Positions 7,189 to 15,359 of a DNA stretch of 64,000 nucleotides are shown piece by piece; position 1 is the stretch's first letter; the number at the start of each line of letters is the position of its first letter. The stretch covers positions 17,992 through 81,991 of the forward strand of contig NZ_LHOX01000001.1 in the NCBI RefSeq assembly GCF_001297065.1. The letters run 5' to 3'. Position numbers and translations under genes: made by a program. This DNA comes from Enterococcus sp. RIT-PI-f (GTDB lineage: Bacteria > Bacillota > Bacilli > Lactobacillales > Enterococcaceae). A model generated the notes under the pieces. It was not told the DNA's origin and did not search any database. It saw only the letters and a list, made by a program, of their open reading frames with translations.

Positions 7189-7830
7189 CTACAACGTATC
7201 CGGTTGATGATAGACATAGATTGCAGCTGGCACTGCATCTAACTGATCGAATTCTGTAAAAAATGCATGATACGTATTTGCTTCTTTATTGTATACAACC
7301 AACCATTGGTGTGAAGGAACGCTTTCAAAAGCATAGTACACCAACGTGGCATCTTCATCTAGGATAAGCAACTGCTGGGTGATATTTTCTTCGACCGCCA
7401 AATATTGATGAAATGACTGGCCATGATATGTGATAGCATCTATCGATTCATATGGAAGTTGGTCAAAAAATGTGATAGGTATCGTCTTCACATGGTTGGC
7501 AACATGCAGAACGCGAATCAATTCCATTTCGGCATGAAGTGTATAGAGATGATAGTCCATTGGCTCTTCATCAGTGACTTGATACAGTTTTTCTTTTGAA
7601 TCAAAAACCTCTATTCGATTGCGCCCGTTTGTGAGATAGCCCAAAAAGTCGCCTTCGTCTATATGTTCTGCATTGTAGACGGGATAGTACATGGCCTCGT
7701 TGAATTGTAGGCTGCTGTCTTCATCTTGTATAATCCCAACAATATGTCCATTGATATAATTGCTATAAGCATAAAATATGATGCTACCGATGAGCATGAT
7801 ACTGATAAGTACAAATATGCTTTTTTTCAC
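7189..7830 (-). CDS. Membrane-anchored hypothetical protein
   Basis: This 213-residue protein starts at GTG with AAAGGGG seven bases upstream. It has one N-terminal hydrophobic helix (about residues 4-22) and an acidic outer domain rich in Tyr, His and Asp. No catalytic motif or repeat is visible. It is the first gene of the three-gene set that runs down to 6393. It might be a cell-surface sensor or envelope factor, but nothing in the sequence shows this. Confidence 0.6.
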   Translation of the reverse strand: MKKSIFVLISIMLIGSIIFYAYSNYINGHIVGIIQDEDSSLQFNEAMYYPVYNAEHIDEGDFLGYLTNGRNRIEVFDSKEKLYQVTDEEPMDYHLYTLHAEMELIRVLHVANHVKTIPITFFDQLPYESIDAITYHGQSFHQYLAVEENITQQLLILDEDATLVYYAFESVPSHQWLVVYNKEANTYHAFFTEFDQLDAVPAAIYVYHQPDTL

Positions 7831-7980
7831 AAAATCACCCCTTTACATGCTGCTGTCGTCTACATGCTTCGCATCGACTTAGTCATAGTATATCTTACCC
7901 TTCAAACTAAATAAATACTCTCTTGTTGGCAAAAGTTGAGCGATTGAGGCCTTGAACGCCTCAGAAGAAAATTATATACA

Positions 7981-8030
7981 CAAAAATGACAGCCGAAGCA
8001 ATCAATATCTGCTTTTGGCTGTCATTTTTG
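7981..8030. terminator. Bidirectional terminator
   Basis: The long inverted repeat CAAAAATGACAGCC...AAGCA / TGCTTTTGGCTGTCATTTTTG separates the quinone oxidoreductase gene from the three-gene hypothetical set. A and T runs on the two ends make it work in both directions. Confidence 0.87.
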
Positions 8031-8065
8031 GACTGCATGTTCCAGAATAAAGCTTCTCTATTTCC

Positions 8066-8911
8066 TTATTGCAGCAGTTCTTTTAACCCGTCCACACGGC
8101 TGACCAATGGTTTGCCTAATGCTTTTTCAAAGTCATCGCTGTAAACTGCCAGTTGATTGTCTCTGATATCTTGTTGGAAAGTCAAAAAGATTTCCGCTAC
8201 TGATTGCGGCAGTCCTCCTGCCACCAAGTGCCGTACAAAGCCTTGATCATCGGTGGCCACGATCTCTAGATTTTTACCAGTTGCTTCTTTTAGGGCTGCG
8301 CCCAATGCTTCATACGTGATTGGTGCCCCTGATAATTCAAGAATCTCAGGAAAGTCCTTACCAGCTAATGCATGGGCGGCAACTTCGGCATATTCTCTTC
8401 TCAATGCCCAGCCAGTCTTGCCTTCTCCTGCAGCGTACACAAACTTACCCGTTTTGAGTGCTTCACCAATAAGCAATAATTCGTTTTCCAGATACCAGTT
8501 GTTGCGCAAAAATGTATGGGCAATCCCGCTTTCGCCAATCAATTTTTCCGTAAAGATATGGTCTGCAGCTAACGCAGTTGTCGATTTTGTGGCCTCAGCG
8601 TAACTTGTGTAGGCAATATATGAGACACCCGCTTCTTGCGCCGCTTTCACAACATTGGTATGTTCCGCCTGACGATTGTCTGTGCCGCCTGACACAAATA
8701 GCAAACGATCGATACCTGTCAAAGCCTCTTTCATCGAATCTAGATCAGAATAATCCCCGATCCGCACATGAAAGCCCGCTTCTTTCAACGCAGCGCCTTT
8801 TTCTTCACTCCGAACCAACGCATAAATCTCTTCTTGAGGTACCAACTCTTTCAAAAATTGTAGCGCCAATCCGCCAAATCCACCTGTTGCACCAGTGACT
8901 AAGTAGGTCAT
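8066..8911 (-). CDS. NAD(P)H:quinone oxidoreductase, QorB/NmrA-like
   Basis: The 281-residue protein is an atypical short-chain dehydrogenase. It starts with the nucleotide-binding motif VTGATGGFGG, followed by ALVRSEEK, where the Arg should select NADPH. Length and the LLFVSGG and AYTSYAEA segments match the QorB/YtfG-type NAD(P)H:quinone oxidoreductases. The likely role is two-electron reduction of quinones or related electrophiles in the cytoplasm. It stands alone, with its own ribosome site (AAGGAG) and terminator, and no regulator next to it. Confidence 0.85.
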   Translation of the reverse strand: MTYLVTGATGGFGGLALQFLKELVPQEEIYALVRSEEKGAALKEAGFHVRIGDYSDLDSMKEALTGIDRLLFVSGGTDNRQAEHTNVVKAAQEAGVSYIAYTSYAEATKSTTALAADHIFTEKLIGESGIAHTFLRNNWYLENELLLIGEALKTGKFVYAAGEGKTGWALRREYAEVAAHALAGKDFPEILELSGAPITYEALGAALKEATGKNLEIVATDDQGFVRHLVAGGLPQSVAEIFLTFQQDIRDNQLAVYSDDFEKALGKPLVSRVDGLKELLQ

Positions 8912-9030
8912 TTATCATACACTCCTTCATTTTTGATGTTTTTTAGTTGTAATTAACATAGTTACAACACCATCATACGCAGTCTGGTGTGTTTCGTCAA
9001 GTAAAAGAATACGCACCGCCCTAGCTAGAC

Positions 9031-9062
9031 AAAAAAACGCAATCTTCATTAGATTACGTTTA
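9031..9062 (-). terminator. Intrinsic terminator after the deoxyribosyltransferase-like gene
   Basis: On the minus strand AAACGTAATCT / AGATTGCGTTT pairs around a five-base loop and is followed by a T-run. It lies about 45 bp after the stop at 9108 and should end the 9977-9108 operon. Confidence 0.8.
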
Positions 9063-9107
9063 GTTTATAGACGTGTGTTGAGATTACGTATCCCCAGCAA
9101 CACTTTC

Positions 9108-9485
9108 TCACATATACGCTTCCATAATATCCATGAACTGCTGAAAGGAAATATATTTTAGTTGTTCCACATCATAAGGAAGCAACGCTGCGACCTTGTT
9201 TTCGGCTTGTTCAGCCACATAATACACTGTTTTCCCCAAAGAAATGGCTATGCCCAATTCAAATAATGTTGTGGCATCAACATCACCAGCCATATATACT
9301 AGTTCACTTTTTTTGATAGCCGCTATCGTTGCTGCCAAAGAATCATTCATGCCTGTAACTATCGATACCTGTCCCTGAATGCTAAATCCGATAGCTTGTT
9401 CATCCATCGAAAAAAGATCGCCCTTTTGGTGTTTGGGGTTGGTAGATATGTGATAGATATACGTACCATTCGATTCTTTATCCAT
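9108..9485 (-). CDS. Nucleoside 2-deoxyribosyltransferase-like protein
   Basis: The start at 9485 is chosen for the ribosome site GGAAAGGAGCAAGCGA; the product has 125 residues. The core segment MAGDVDATTLFELGIAISLG matches the family pattern in which the Glu of FELG is the nucleophile that takes up 2-deoxyribose. The middle segment (MNDSLAATIAAIKKSELV) fits the Rossmann-like fold. It follows a cytidine-deaminase-like gene, so the pair may serve nucleoside salvage or handle a modified nucleoside. The N-terminal substrate loop is divergent, so the exact reaction is uncertain. Confidence 0.65.
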   Translation of the reverse strand: MDKESNGTYIYHISTNPKHQKGDLFSMDEQAIGFSIQGQVSIVTGMNDSLAATIAAIKKSELVYMAGDVDATTLFELGIAISLGKTVYYVAEQAENKVAALLPYDVEQLKYISFQQFMDIMEAYM

Positions 9486-9551
9486 TCGCTTGCTCCTTTC
9501 CAGAGATTGATTCTGATATTCATCCATTCATTTGGCACTTCAGACTATGAT

Positions 9552-9977
9552 TCATGGTGCTGCATCATACCTGTCTGCACCCCACCATTTCGGCAGCAAT
9601 TCTTTTAGTGTCACGATTTCTCTTTTCTGGTAATCCACCATAAAAGCTATTTCCACATTTTCCTGATCCAATTGCATCAGAAACTCTCGACAGGCGCCAC
9701 AGGGCATACCGCCGACTGCTGCGGGTGCTTCATCACGAAAGGTGATGATCCTGTTGATTTTGGTCTGTTTGCTTTGTTGATACATATTAAAGGCGGCTGC
9801 ACGTTCGGCGCAAAGATGGAAAACACCAGCTGTAGCTTCAAAACAATACCCGGTATAAATTTGCCCATCGCCGGCTTCTAAAGCACAGACGACATGCTCA
9901 GCATAGATAAACGGTGATACTTCATGCGGATTGTACAGTGCTTTTGCTTCTTGATAGAGTTTCTCCCAAATATCCAT
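9552..9977 (-). CDS. Cytidine deaminase-like enzyme
   Basis: The 141-residue product carries the zinc deaminase signature: HLCAERAAA (Cys ligand and catalytic Glu) and PCGACREF (two Cys ligands) about 35 residues later. Spacing fits the small homotetrameric cytidine deaminases, including the blasticidin-S deaminase branch. It would deaminate cytidine or deoxycytidine to the uridine form. It starts after AAAGGGG and lies 66 bp upstream of the deoxyribosyltransferase-like gene. It reads divergently from the orphan antitoxin gene. Confidence 0.88.
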   Translation of the reverse strand: MDIWEKLYQEAKALYNPHEVSPFIYAEHVVCALEAGDGQIYTGYCFEATAGVFHLCAERAAAFNMYQQSKQTKINRIITFRDEAPAAVGGMPCGACREFLMQLDQENVEIAFMVDYQKREIVTLKELLPKWWGADRYDAAP

Positions 9978-10014
9978 ATAGACCCCTTTCAGTTATGACC
10001 AATTAGGATTCAAT

Positions 10015-10071
10015 TATACCATTGTTCAATGAAACAACGATGCTTCTACCTATATCATGGTATAGTATACC
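10015..10071. promoter_or_regulatory. Palindromic operator-like sites before the antitoxin gene
   Basis: Just upstream of the antitoxin ribosome site lies the palindrome GGTATAGTATACC (10059-10071), which overlaps a possible -10 (TATAGT). A related half-pair, TATACCAT at about 10015-10022 and ATGGTATA at 10057-10064, extends the symmetry. AbrB/MazE-type antitoxins repress their own promoter through such palindromes, so these are probable autoregulatory sites that have outlived the toxin. Confidence 0.5.
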
Positions 10072-10087
10072 AAAAGGAGTGGTTCAC

Positions 10088-10318
10088 ATGCTTACAGCTA
10101 CATCGAGGATGCAAGGAAATTCTGTAGTCATCACTTTACCATCTAATCATGAACACAAGCCTATGGCCAATCAAGACTATATTGTTGTGTATGCCGAAGA
10201 TGGGACGATCTTTTTGGTTCCGAAGGTAGAAGACCCTTTTTTAATAGGCGATGAAGCTGCTTTTTATGAAGCAGATGAATGGATGGCTCTCTTACCCGGG
10301 GGAAGAGAACTTATTTGA
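10088..10318 (+). CDS. AbrB/MazE (PemI-type) antitoxin, orphan
   Basis: AAAAGGAG precedes the ATG at 10088, giving 76 residues. The N-terminal half (TATSRMQGNSVVITLPSNH) has the swapped-hairpin AbrB pattern with the conserved Gly-Asn-Ser; the C-terminal half is acidic, as in MazE/PemI tails that block the toxin. The stop TGA overlaps an ATG in the classic TGATG arrangement for a downstream toxin, but that frame closes after nine codons. The antitoxin is thus an intact orphan that may only regulate itself. Confidence 0.8.
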   Translation: MLTATSRMQGNSVVITLPSNHEHKPMANQDYIVVYAEDGTIFLVPKVEDPFLIGDEAAFYEADEWMALLPGGRELI

Positions 10319-10347
10319 TGACAGATGACAAGCGCTATATTACCTAG
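10318..10347 (+). pseudogene. Residual start of a lost MazF/PemK toxin gene
   Basis: The ATG overlaps the antitoxin stop and reads MTDDKRYIT before TAG. The position and the Tyr-Ile start are what a MazF/PemK ribonuclease gene would show. No further toxin codons are recognisable before the terminator at 10436. This is the remnant after deletion of the toxin; the identity is inferred from position. Confidence 0.45.
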
Positions 10348-10435
10348 AAAAAGACGCTCTAGCCTAGTCATGCTTACATATGAATTTAATCTATAGCGGA
10401 TTACTTCAACACCGACTATTCTATAGCTTCTATGT

Positions 10436-10479
10436 AAAAAAATCAGGCATCAACTCACAACGAGGATGCCTGATTTTTT
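10436..10479. terminator. Bidirectional terminator
   Basis: A perfect stem AAAAAATCAGGCATC / GATGCCTGATTTTTT with a 12-base loop lies between the antitoxin locus (plus) and the threonine aldolase gene (minus). It can serve both convergent transcripts. Confidence 0.88.
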
Positions 10480-10539
10480 ATTTATTCGATGGTCACACCA
10501 ACAATCCCTCGCATTACCATTTTCAAAAACTGACTTTAC

Positions 10540-11574
10540 TCAAACCTCCGGCAGATACCCCAGCAACGCCGCAATATTCTCTGCTGAAGTAGCCCAGCTT
10601 GTCGCAAAACGTACGACTTCATGATGGTCATCGTAGTTTTCCCATCGAGAAAATTTGACATGCGACTCCAAGGTTTTCAACGTGTCCTTGTGCAGGATAA
10701 AAAATTGTTGATTTGTGGGTGAATCTAAGTACATAGGGTAGCCTTTGGCAATCATGCTTTCTTTGAGTATCATTGCCATCTCAACGGCATGTTGACTGAT
10801 TGTTAGATACAAATCATCCATATACAATGTATCAAACTGAATGCCTAAAAGTCGACCTTTGGCCAGCAAGGCACCATGTTGCTTGATAAATGTAGTGAAA
10901 TGCTTGGGTTCATTTTGTTTAGTAAAGACGACAGCTTCTCCGCAAAGTGCGCCTATTTTGGTGCCGCCGATATAAAACACATCACTTAGTGCGGCGATAT
11001 CCGCAAAGGTCAGATCTGCTTGCGGACTGGCTAGCCCATACCCCAAACGTGCACCATCAATAAATAAAGGAATCTCATAGTCCTGGCATACTTGAGACAA
11101 TTTGGTCAATTCTTCTTTCGTATACAACGTGCCATATTCTGTGGGATAAGAAATATAGACCATCCCTGGGTACACCATGTGCGTGTGATTGGCATCGGCA
11201 TAAAATGTTTGCAGATAGTTGGCTACGGATGCGGCCGATAGTTTTCCCGCCTCGGCAGGAATCGTCAATACTTTGTGGCCGCTGTATTCGATGGCACCAG
11301 CTTCGTGGGTGCTGATATGGCCGGTATCGGCAGCAATCACGCCTTCGTAACTGCGCAATAGGCTATCGATCACAATTTGATTTGTCTGCGTGCCACCGAC
11401 AAGGAAGTGAATGGTCGCTTCTTTTAGTCCAATCGCTTCTCGAATTTTTTCCTTGGCCGATTGAGTGAATATGTCTGTGCCATAGCCGCTTTCTTGCACC
11501 ATATTGGTTGCGGCAAATCGGTCTAAAATAGCGGGGTGAACCCCTTCCGCATAATCATTTTCAAAAGATAGCAT
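10540..11574 (-). CDS. Low-specificity threonine aldolase-type PLP enzyme
   Basis: The 344-residue cytoplasmic protein is a fold-type I PLP enzyme of the threonine aldolase/beta-eliminating lyase family. Seen are the N-terminal SFENDYAEGVHPAIL, the cofactor ring-stacking region HISTHEAGAIE, the Asp of FIDGARLGYG and the Schiff-base Lys in FYIGGTKIGA. It would split L-threonine or L-allo-threonine into glycine and acetaldehyde. It begins one base inside the MarR stop (TAATG overlap) and uses the ribosome site ATGGAGG, so the two genes are one transcript. Confidence 0.92.
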   Translation of the reverse strand: MLSFENDYAEGVHPAILDRFAATNMVQESGYGTDIFTQSAKEKIREAIGLKEATIHFLVGGTQTNQIVIDSLLRSYEGVIAADTGHISTHEAGAIEYSGHKVLTIPAEAGKLSAASVANYLQTFYADANHTHMVYPGMVYISYPTEYGTLYTKEELTKLSQVCQDYEIPLFIDGARLGYGLASPQADLTFADIAALSDVFYIGGTKIGALCGEAVVFTKQNEPKHFTTFIKQHGALLAKGRLLGIQFDTLYMDDLYLTISQHAVEMAMILKESMIAKGYPMYLDSPTNQQFFILHKDTLKTLESHVKFSRWENYDDHHEVVRFATSWATSAENIAALLGYLPEV

Positions 11575-12017
11575 TAGATTTCCTCCATTTCATTTGGCAC
11601 GACTTTTTCGAGTATTGTCGTAATCTTGTCCATGGCACCAACGAGTGTCTGTAGCTCCTCGTTATCCAAGTGTTCTGTTAGTCCCTGCACTTTCTCATTC
11701 GACCGTTCTTCGATAAAGTCATTTAGCTGTTGGCCTGCTTCTGTCAGGTAGAGATGATAGACACGGCTATCCGCTGGATCTTTCTTCCGATAAATCTGCC
11801 CGTCTTTTTCGAGCTTTGACAGCATACGGCTTAAATAGCTTTTTTTTATCATCAAGTACTGAGTCAGAGCATTGGCGGTGACACTAGGCTGTCGGCTGAT
11901 TTCACCGAGGATCCGCATTTCCACCATTGAATACTTTGAATCAAATACTTTTTGGTCAAACATCCCTAATATGCGGGCGTAGTAGCGATTGAAGGTTCTG
12001 ATTTCTTCGATAGGCAT
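11574..12017 (-). CDS. MarR-family transcriptional regulator
   Basis: The 147-residue winged-helix protein has the MarR recognition region (TANALTQYLMIKKSYLSRML) and the wing DPADSRVYHLYLTEAG with the conserved Asp-Ser-Arg. It is the first gene of a two-gene unit with threonine aldolase. A palindrome between its promoter and its start is a likely site for autorepression, so the aldolase gene would be controlled by the same ligand. The ligand is unknown. Confidence 0.92.
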   Translation of the reverse strand: MPIEEIRTFNRYYARILGMFDQKVFDSKYSMVEMRILGEISRQPSVTANALTQYLMIKKSYLSRMLSKLEKDGQIYRKKDPADSRVYHLYLTEAGQQLNDFIEERSNEKVQGLTEHLDNEELQTLVGAMDKITTILEKVVPNEMEEI

Positions 12018-12031
12018 CGTTTTTCGCTCCT

Positions 12032-12084
12032 TAGTTTACTTTTTAAACTATATACAGTCTACGCCTTTTGGTTTATTTTGTAAA
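12032..12084 (-). promoter_or_regulatory. marR promoter with downstream palindromic operator
   Basis: On the minus strand TTTACA (12079-12084), a 17-bp spacer and TAGACT (12056-12061) form a good sigma-A promoter. Just downstream is the palindrome TAGTTTA-aaaag-TAAACTA (12032-12050), and a related TTTAGTTTAC half lies around the -35 box. The layout suggests that MarR blocks its own transcription. It has not been tested. Confidence 0.65.
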
Positions 12085-12159
12085 CTAAAAAAGAAAATTG
12101 ACGTCTTTTTCTTACAGATGTTGATCAAGGTATAGAAAAAATTGACAAGCAAAGATCAC

Positions 12160-12204
12160 AAAAAATCATGCATACCCACAAAATTCGGGTTGCATGATTT
12201 TTTT
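12160..12204. terminator. Intrinsic terminator after the Ca2+ ATPase gene
   Basis: The inverted repeat AAAAATCATGCATACCC / GGGTTGCATGATTTTT has T-runs in both directions. It lies directly after the ATPase stop at 12207 on the minus strand. Confidence 0.85.
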
Positions 12205-12206
12205 GA

Positions 12207-14840
12207 TTATGCAGCTATTTCAGCTGCGTTGTCTTGATTTTTGCCGCCGTGACGAATCAATTTGTTCAATTCACTGACGATCAACGGAATCAAGGATAAG
12301 CCAATCACGATGATCCATTCAGTCACGTTCAGGCTTGTCACTCTGAAGATATCTTGCAAGAATGGAATGAACAAGACAGCCAATTGCATTGCCAAGCTGA
12401 CAACAAAGGCTTTGTTCATGGCGCTGTTTGAAAACAGGCCAATACTAAAGATTGAACGGGTCTCACTACGTACGGCATAGGCCCGCGTCAATTCACCGAA
12501 GACCAATGTGGCAAAGGCCATCGTATTGGCCGTACCATCTGCGATTGCTGGATCGGATAGTACATATTCCCCTAACCAATACGCAGCCAACGTGATCGCC
12601 CCGACCAAGACCCCATAAAAGATCATACTAGAAGCAAATCCGTCCGCAAAAATACTTTTACGTGAATCCCGTGGTTTTTGTTTCATCACGCCTGGTTCAA
12701 CGGGTTCCATCCCTAAAGCCAAGGCAGGCAGTGAGTCAGTCACCAAGTTCAACCACAATAACTGGATCGCCACCAATGGCATTTGGTGGAAGTTCAACGC
12801 TGTCGCAACAAAGATCGTAATGATCTCACCAATGTTGCAACTCAATAAATATTGGATCGATTTTTTGATATTGGCATAGATCCCCCGACCTTGTTCTACG
12901 GCATGAACGATCGTTGCAAAGTTATCATCTGTCAAAATCATATCAGCCGCGCCTTTGGCTACGTCCGTACCGGTAATCCCCATGGCACAACCGATATCTG
13001 CCACTTTCAACGCTGGCGCATCATTGACGCCATCACCAGTCATTGCCACGACCATGCCATTGGCTTGCCAAGCTTTGACGATCCGCATTTTGTGCTCCGG
13101 CGACACCCGGGCATAAACAGAATAATGACCAACTTCTTCTTCTAAAATTTCTTGCGGCATCGTATCTAATTCCGCACCAGTCAAGGCTTGATCACCTGAA
13201 CGAAAGATGTCTAATTCTTTTGCGATCGCAACGGCAGTCAATTTGTGGTCCCCTGTGATCATTACTGGGCGAATCCCAGCATCATAACATTGTGCCACAG
13301 CTTCTTTGACTTCTTGACGCGGTGGATCGATCATGCCGACTAAACCAGCAAAGGTCAAGCCATTCTCGATGTCTTCCGATGTCAACTCTGCTGGAATCGC
13401 TGGAATGTCTTTGTATGCAGCGCCAAGTACCCGCAGCGCTTTTGACGCCATTTCGGCATTTTTGTCCGCAATGGTTTGTTGTGCTGTGCCATCCATGATA
13501 CAACGGGTCAATAGTACATCTGGTGCACCTTTGACCATCACACGATAGCCTGTTTCTGTTTTGTGGATCGTACTCATCAATTTGCGTTCTGAATCAAAAG
13601 GAATCTCAGCAACCCGCGGATAGGTTGTCTCTAATTCATTTTTGTTCAACTGTTCTTCATAAGCTTTGGTAACAAAGGCTGTTTCTGTTGGATCGCCTGT
13701 GACTTGAACATCTCCGGCAGTCGCCGTCAATTTGGAATCATTACATAACGCACCAATCGTCAACAATTGCGCTTCTGACTGATCGCCATAAGTAAATGTT
13801 TCCACGATCGTCATCTTGTTTTGTGTCAGTGTGCCGGTTTTGTCGCTGCAAATCACGGATGCTGCCCCTAAAGTTTCCACTGCTGGCAATTTTTTCACGA
13901 TTGCATTGCGTTTGACCAACCGTTGGACGCCTAAAGCGAGAACGATCGTTACGATTGCGGCTAAGCCTTCAGGAATTGCGGCTACACCAAGTGACACGGC
14001 CATCATGAAGATATCCAAAATCGGACGGCCATATAATAAACCAACCACGAACATCAAGACACAGATGCCTAAGCAAATGATCGATAACAGTTTAGAAATT
14101 TCTGCCATTTTCTTTTGCAATGGTGTCGTATTTTCATCTTCTGAGATCAACATGCCGGCGATTCGGCCAACTTCTGTTTTCATCCCAGTCTCGGTCACGA
14201 CACACGTCCCACGACCGTTGGTGATCACAGTTGAAGAAATCAGCATGTTTTTGCGATCAGCCAAGCCGGTATCTTCTGGCAAGGTCTCTAGGTCTTTCTT
14301 GTTGACGGGCACTGATTCACCAGTCATTGCTGCTTCATCCGCTTTTAGATTGATTGCTTTAAGCACTCGGGCATCGGCAGGAACCAAATCTCCCGCTTCT
14401 AACTCAATAATGTCTCCTGGTACCAATGTGGTTGTATCTACATGTTCCAGCTGTCCATCCCGGATCACTTTGGCCAAAGGTGCAGACATTTTTTGTAAAG
14501 CTTCCAGTGATTTGCTGGCATTGTTTTCTTGCGAGATCGAAATAATGGCATTGATCACCACGATCAAAAGAATGATCACTGATTCGACCCAATCTTCAAA
14601 ACCGCTGGATACATAGGAAAGAAATGCCGCAATCAACAATACGATGATCATCGGATCTTTTAATTGGCCAATGACTTTCTTCAATAAACTTTCTTTCTTT
14701 TGCACATCTAGTGCATTATGACCAAAAGACTGTAGACGTTTCTCCACTTCTTGCTTGGACAGTCCTTGTTGCTGGTCCGTATCCAAAGCCTGTAAGACGT
14801 CTTCTTTGGATTTGGCAAACCATAATGTCAAACGATTCAT
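12207..14840 (-). CDS. Ca2+-transporting P-type ATPase (P2A, SERCA/PMCA-like)
   Basis: The 877-residue membrane pump contains all P-type elements in order: actuator TGES (MTGESVPVNK), ion-site motif AAIPEGLAAIVT in helix M4, phosphorylation site DKTGTLTQNK, nucleotide-binding KGAPDVLL, hinge TGDGVNDAP and six C-terminal helices. PEGL together with N..TDSLPALALG in M6 is the P2A calcium-pump pattern. It should extrude Ca2+ (possibly Mn2+) from the cytoplasm using ATP. It is a single-gene unit with its own terminator. Confidence 0.93.
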   Translation of the reverse strand: MNRLTLWFAKSKEDVLQALDTDQQQGLSKQEVEKRLQSFGHNALDVQKKESLLKKVIGQLKDPMIIVLLIAAFLSYVSSGFEDWVESVIILLIVVINAIISISQENNASKSLEALQKMSAPLAKVIRDGQLEHVDTTTLVPGDIIELEAGDLVPADARVLKAINLKADEAAMTGESVPVNKKDLETLPEDTGLADRKNMLISSTVITNGRGTCVVTETGMKTEVGRIAGMLISEDENTTPLQKKMAEISKLLSIICLGICVLMFVVGLLYGRPILDIFMMAVSLGVAAIPEGLAAIVTIVLALGVQRLVKRNAIVKKLPAVETLGAASVICSDKTGTLTQNKMTIVETFTYGDQSEAQLLTIGALCNDSKLTATAGDVQVTGDPTETAFVTKAYEEQLNKNELETTYPRVAEIPFDSERKLMSTIHKTETGYRVMVKGAPDVLLTRCIMDGTAQQTIADKNAEMASKALRVLGAAYKDIPAIPAELTSEDIENGLTFAGLVGMIDPPRQEVKEAVAQCYDAGIRPVMITGDHKLTAVAIAKELDIFRSGDQALTGAELDTMPQEILEEEVGHYSVYARVSPEHKMRIVKAWQANGMVVAMTGDGVNDAPALKVADIGCAMGITGTDVAKGAADMILTDDNFATIVHAVEQGRGIYANIKKSIQYLLSCNIGEIITIFVATALNFHQMPLVAIQLLWLNLVTDSLPALALGMEPVEPGVMKQKPRDSRKSIFADGFASSMIFYGVLVGAITLAAYWLGEYVLSDPAIADGTANTMAFATLVFGELTRAYAVRSETRSIFSIGLFSNSAMNKAFVVSLAMQLAVLFIPFLQDIFRVTSLNVTEWIIVIGLSLIPLIVSELNKLIRHGGKNQDNAAEIAA

Positions 14841-14907
14841 CCCCTATTCACTTTTTTTATACATCAACTACTATACTCTATTTTCACTGGACTTTGGTGA
14901 ATTTATG

Positions 14908-14947
14908 AAAAAAATCACAGCAGTTTTTAGCGATTTCTGCTGTGATC
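14908..14947. terminator. Terminator at the end of the acid-sugar operon
   Basis: AAATCACAGCAG / CTGCTGTGAT pairs around a 14-base loop, with a T-rich 3' side on the minus strand. It lies just beyond the VOC gene stop and marks the end of the operon that starts with the DUF1537 kinase. Confidence 0.75.
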
Positions 14948-14980
14948 TCGCTGTCAGGTTAGCTTTATTGCTGCCGCAGC

Positions 14981-15328
14981 TTATTTTTTCAAAATATGAA
15001 TGGCAAATCCGCCAAATTCTCCAGCCAAATAGATATTCTTCAGTTTGTTTTCTTCATCGTAAGCTGCAGTATCCATGTTGAACTGCAAGCCTTTTTCTTC
15101 CAACTCAGCAACTGCACTTTCTAAATCTTTGGTACGCATGGCAATATGTCCATTTGCGCCCAAGAAAGGCGCCTTCATGCATTCAAAGTAATCACCCGCA
15201 AATTCGGATTTTTGCCCTGCACGAGGCTGCAGATTAAAGATCATACTTAGTTGTGCAGCTAGATTTTTGGCCTCTGTTTCATTCTCCGTATTGATACCAA
15301 TATGTTCAAGTTCGAATGTATTTTTCAT
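14981..15328 (-). CDS. VOC/glyoxalase-fold protein
   Basis: This 115-residue single-domain protein of the vicinal-oxygen-chelate fold has the pattern FELEHIGINT at the start (metal-site His), HIAMRTKDLESAVAELEE in the middle and FGGFAIHILKK at the end. It may bind a metal and act as an isomerase, epimerase or lyase on a sugar acid. It is the last gene of the operon behind the SLC13 carrier and has a clear ribosome site. Similar small proteins are sometimes annotated as KDPG-aldolase related, which I cannot support here. Confidence 0.7.
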   Translation of the reverse strand: MKNTFELEHIGINTENETEAKNLAAQLSMIFNLQPRAGQKSEFAGDYFECMKAPFLGANGHIAMRTKDLESAVAELEEKGLQFNMDTAAYDEENKLKNIYLAGEFGGFAIHILKK

Positions 15329-15359
15329 ATGCTATTCCTCTTTCCTTCTTTATCTTTGC

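Noticed and set aside
13816..14616. 266-codon plus-strand open frame opposite the Ca2+ ATPase gene
   Set aside because: It lies entirely within the conserved pump gene, has no ribosome site and shows shadow-frame composition.
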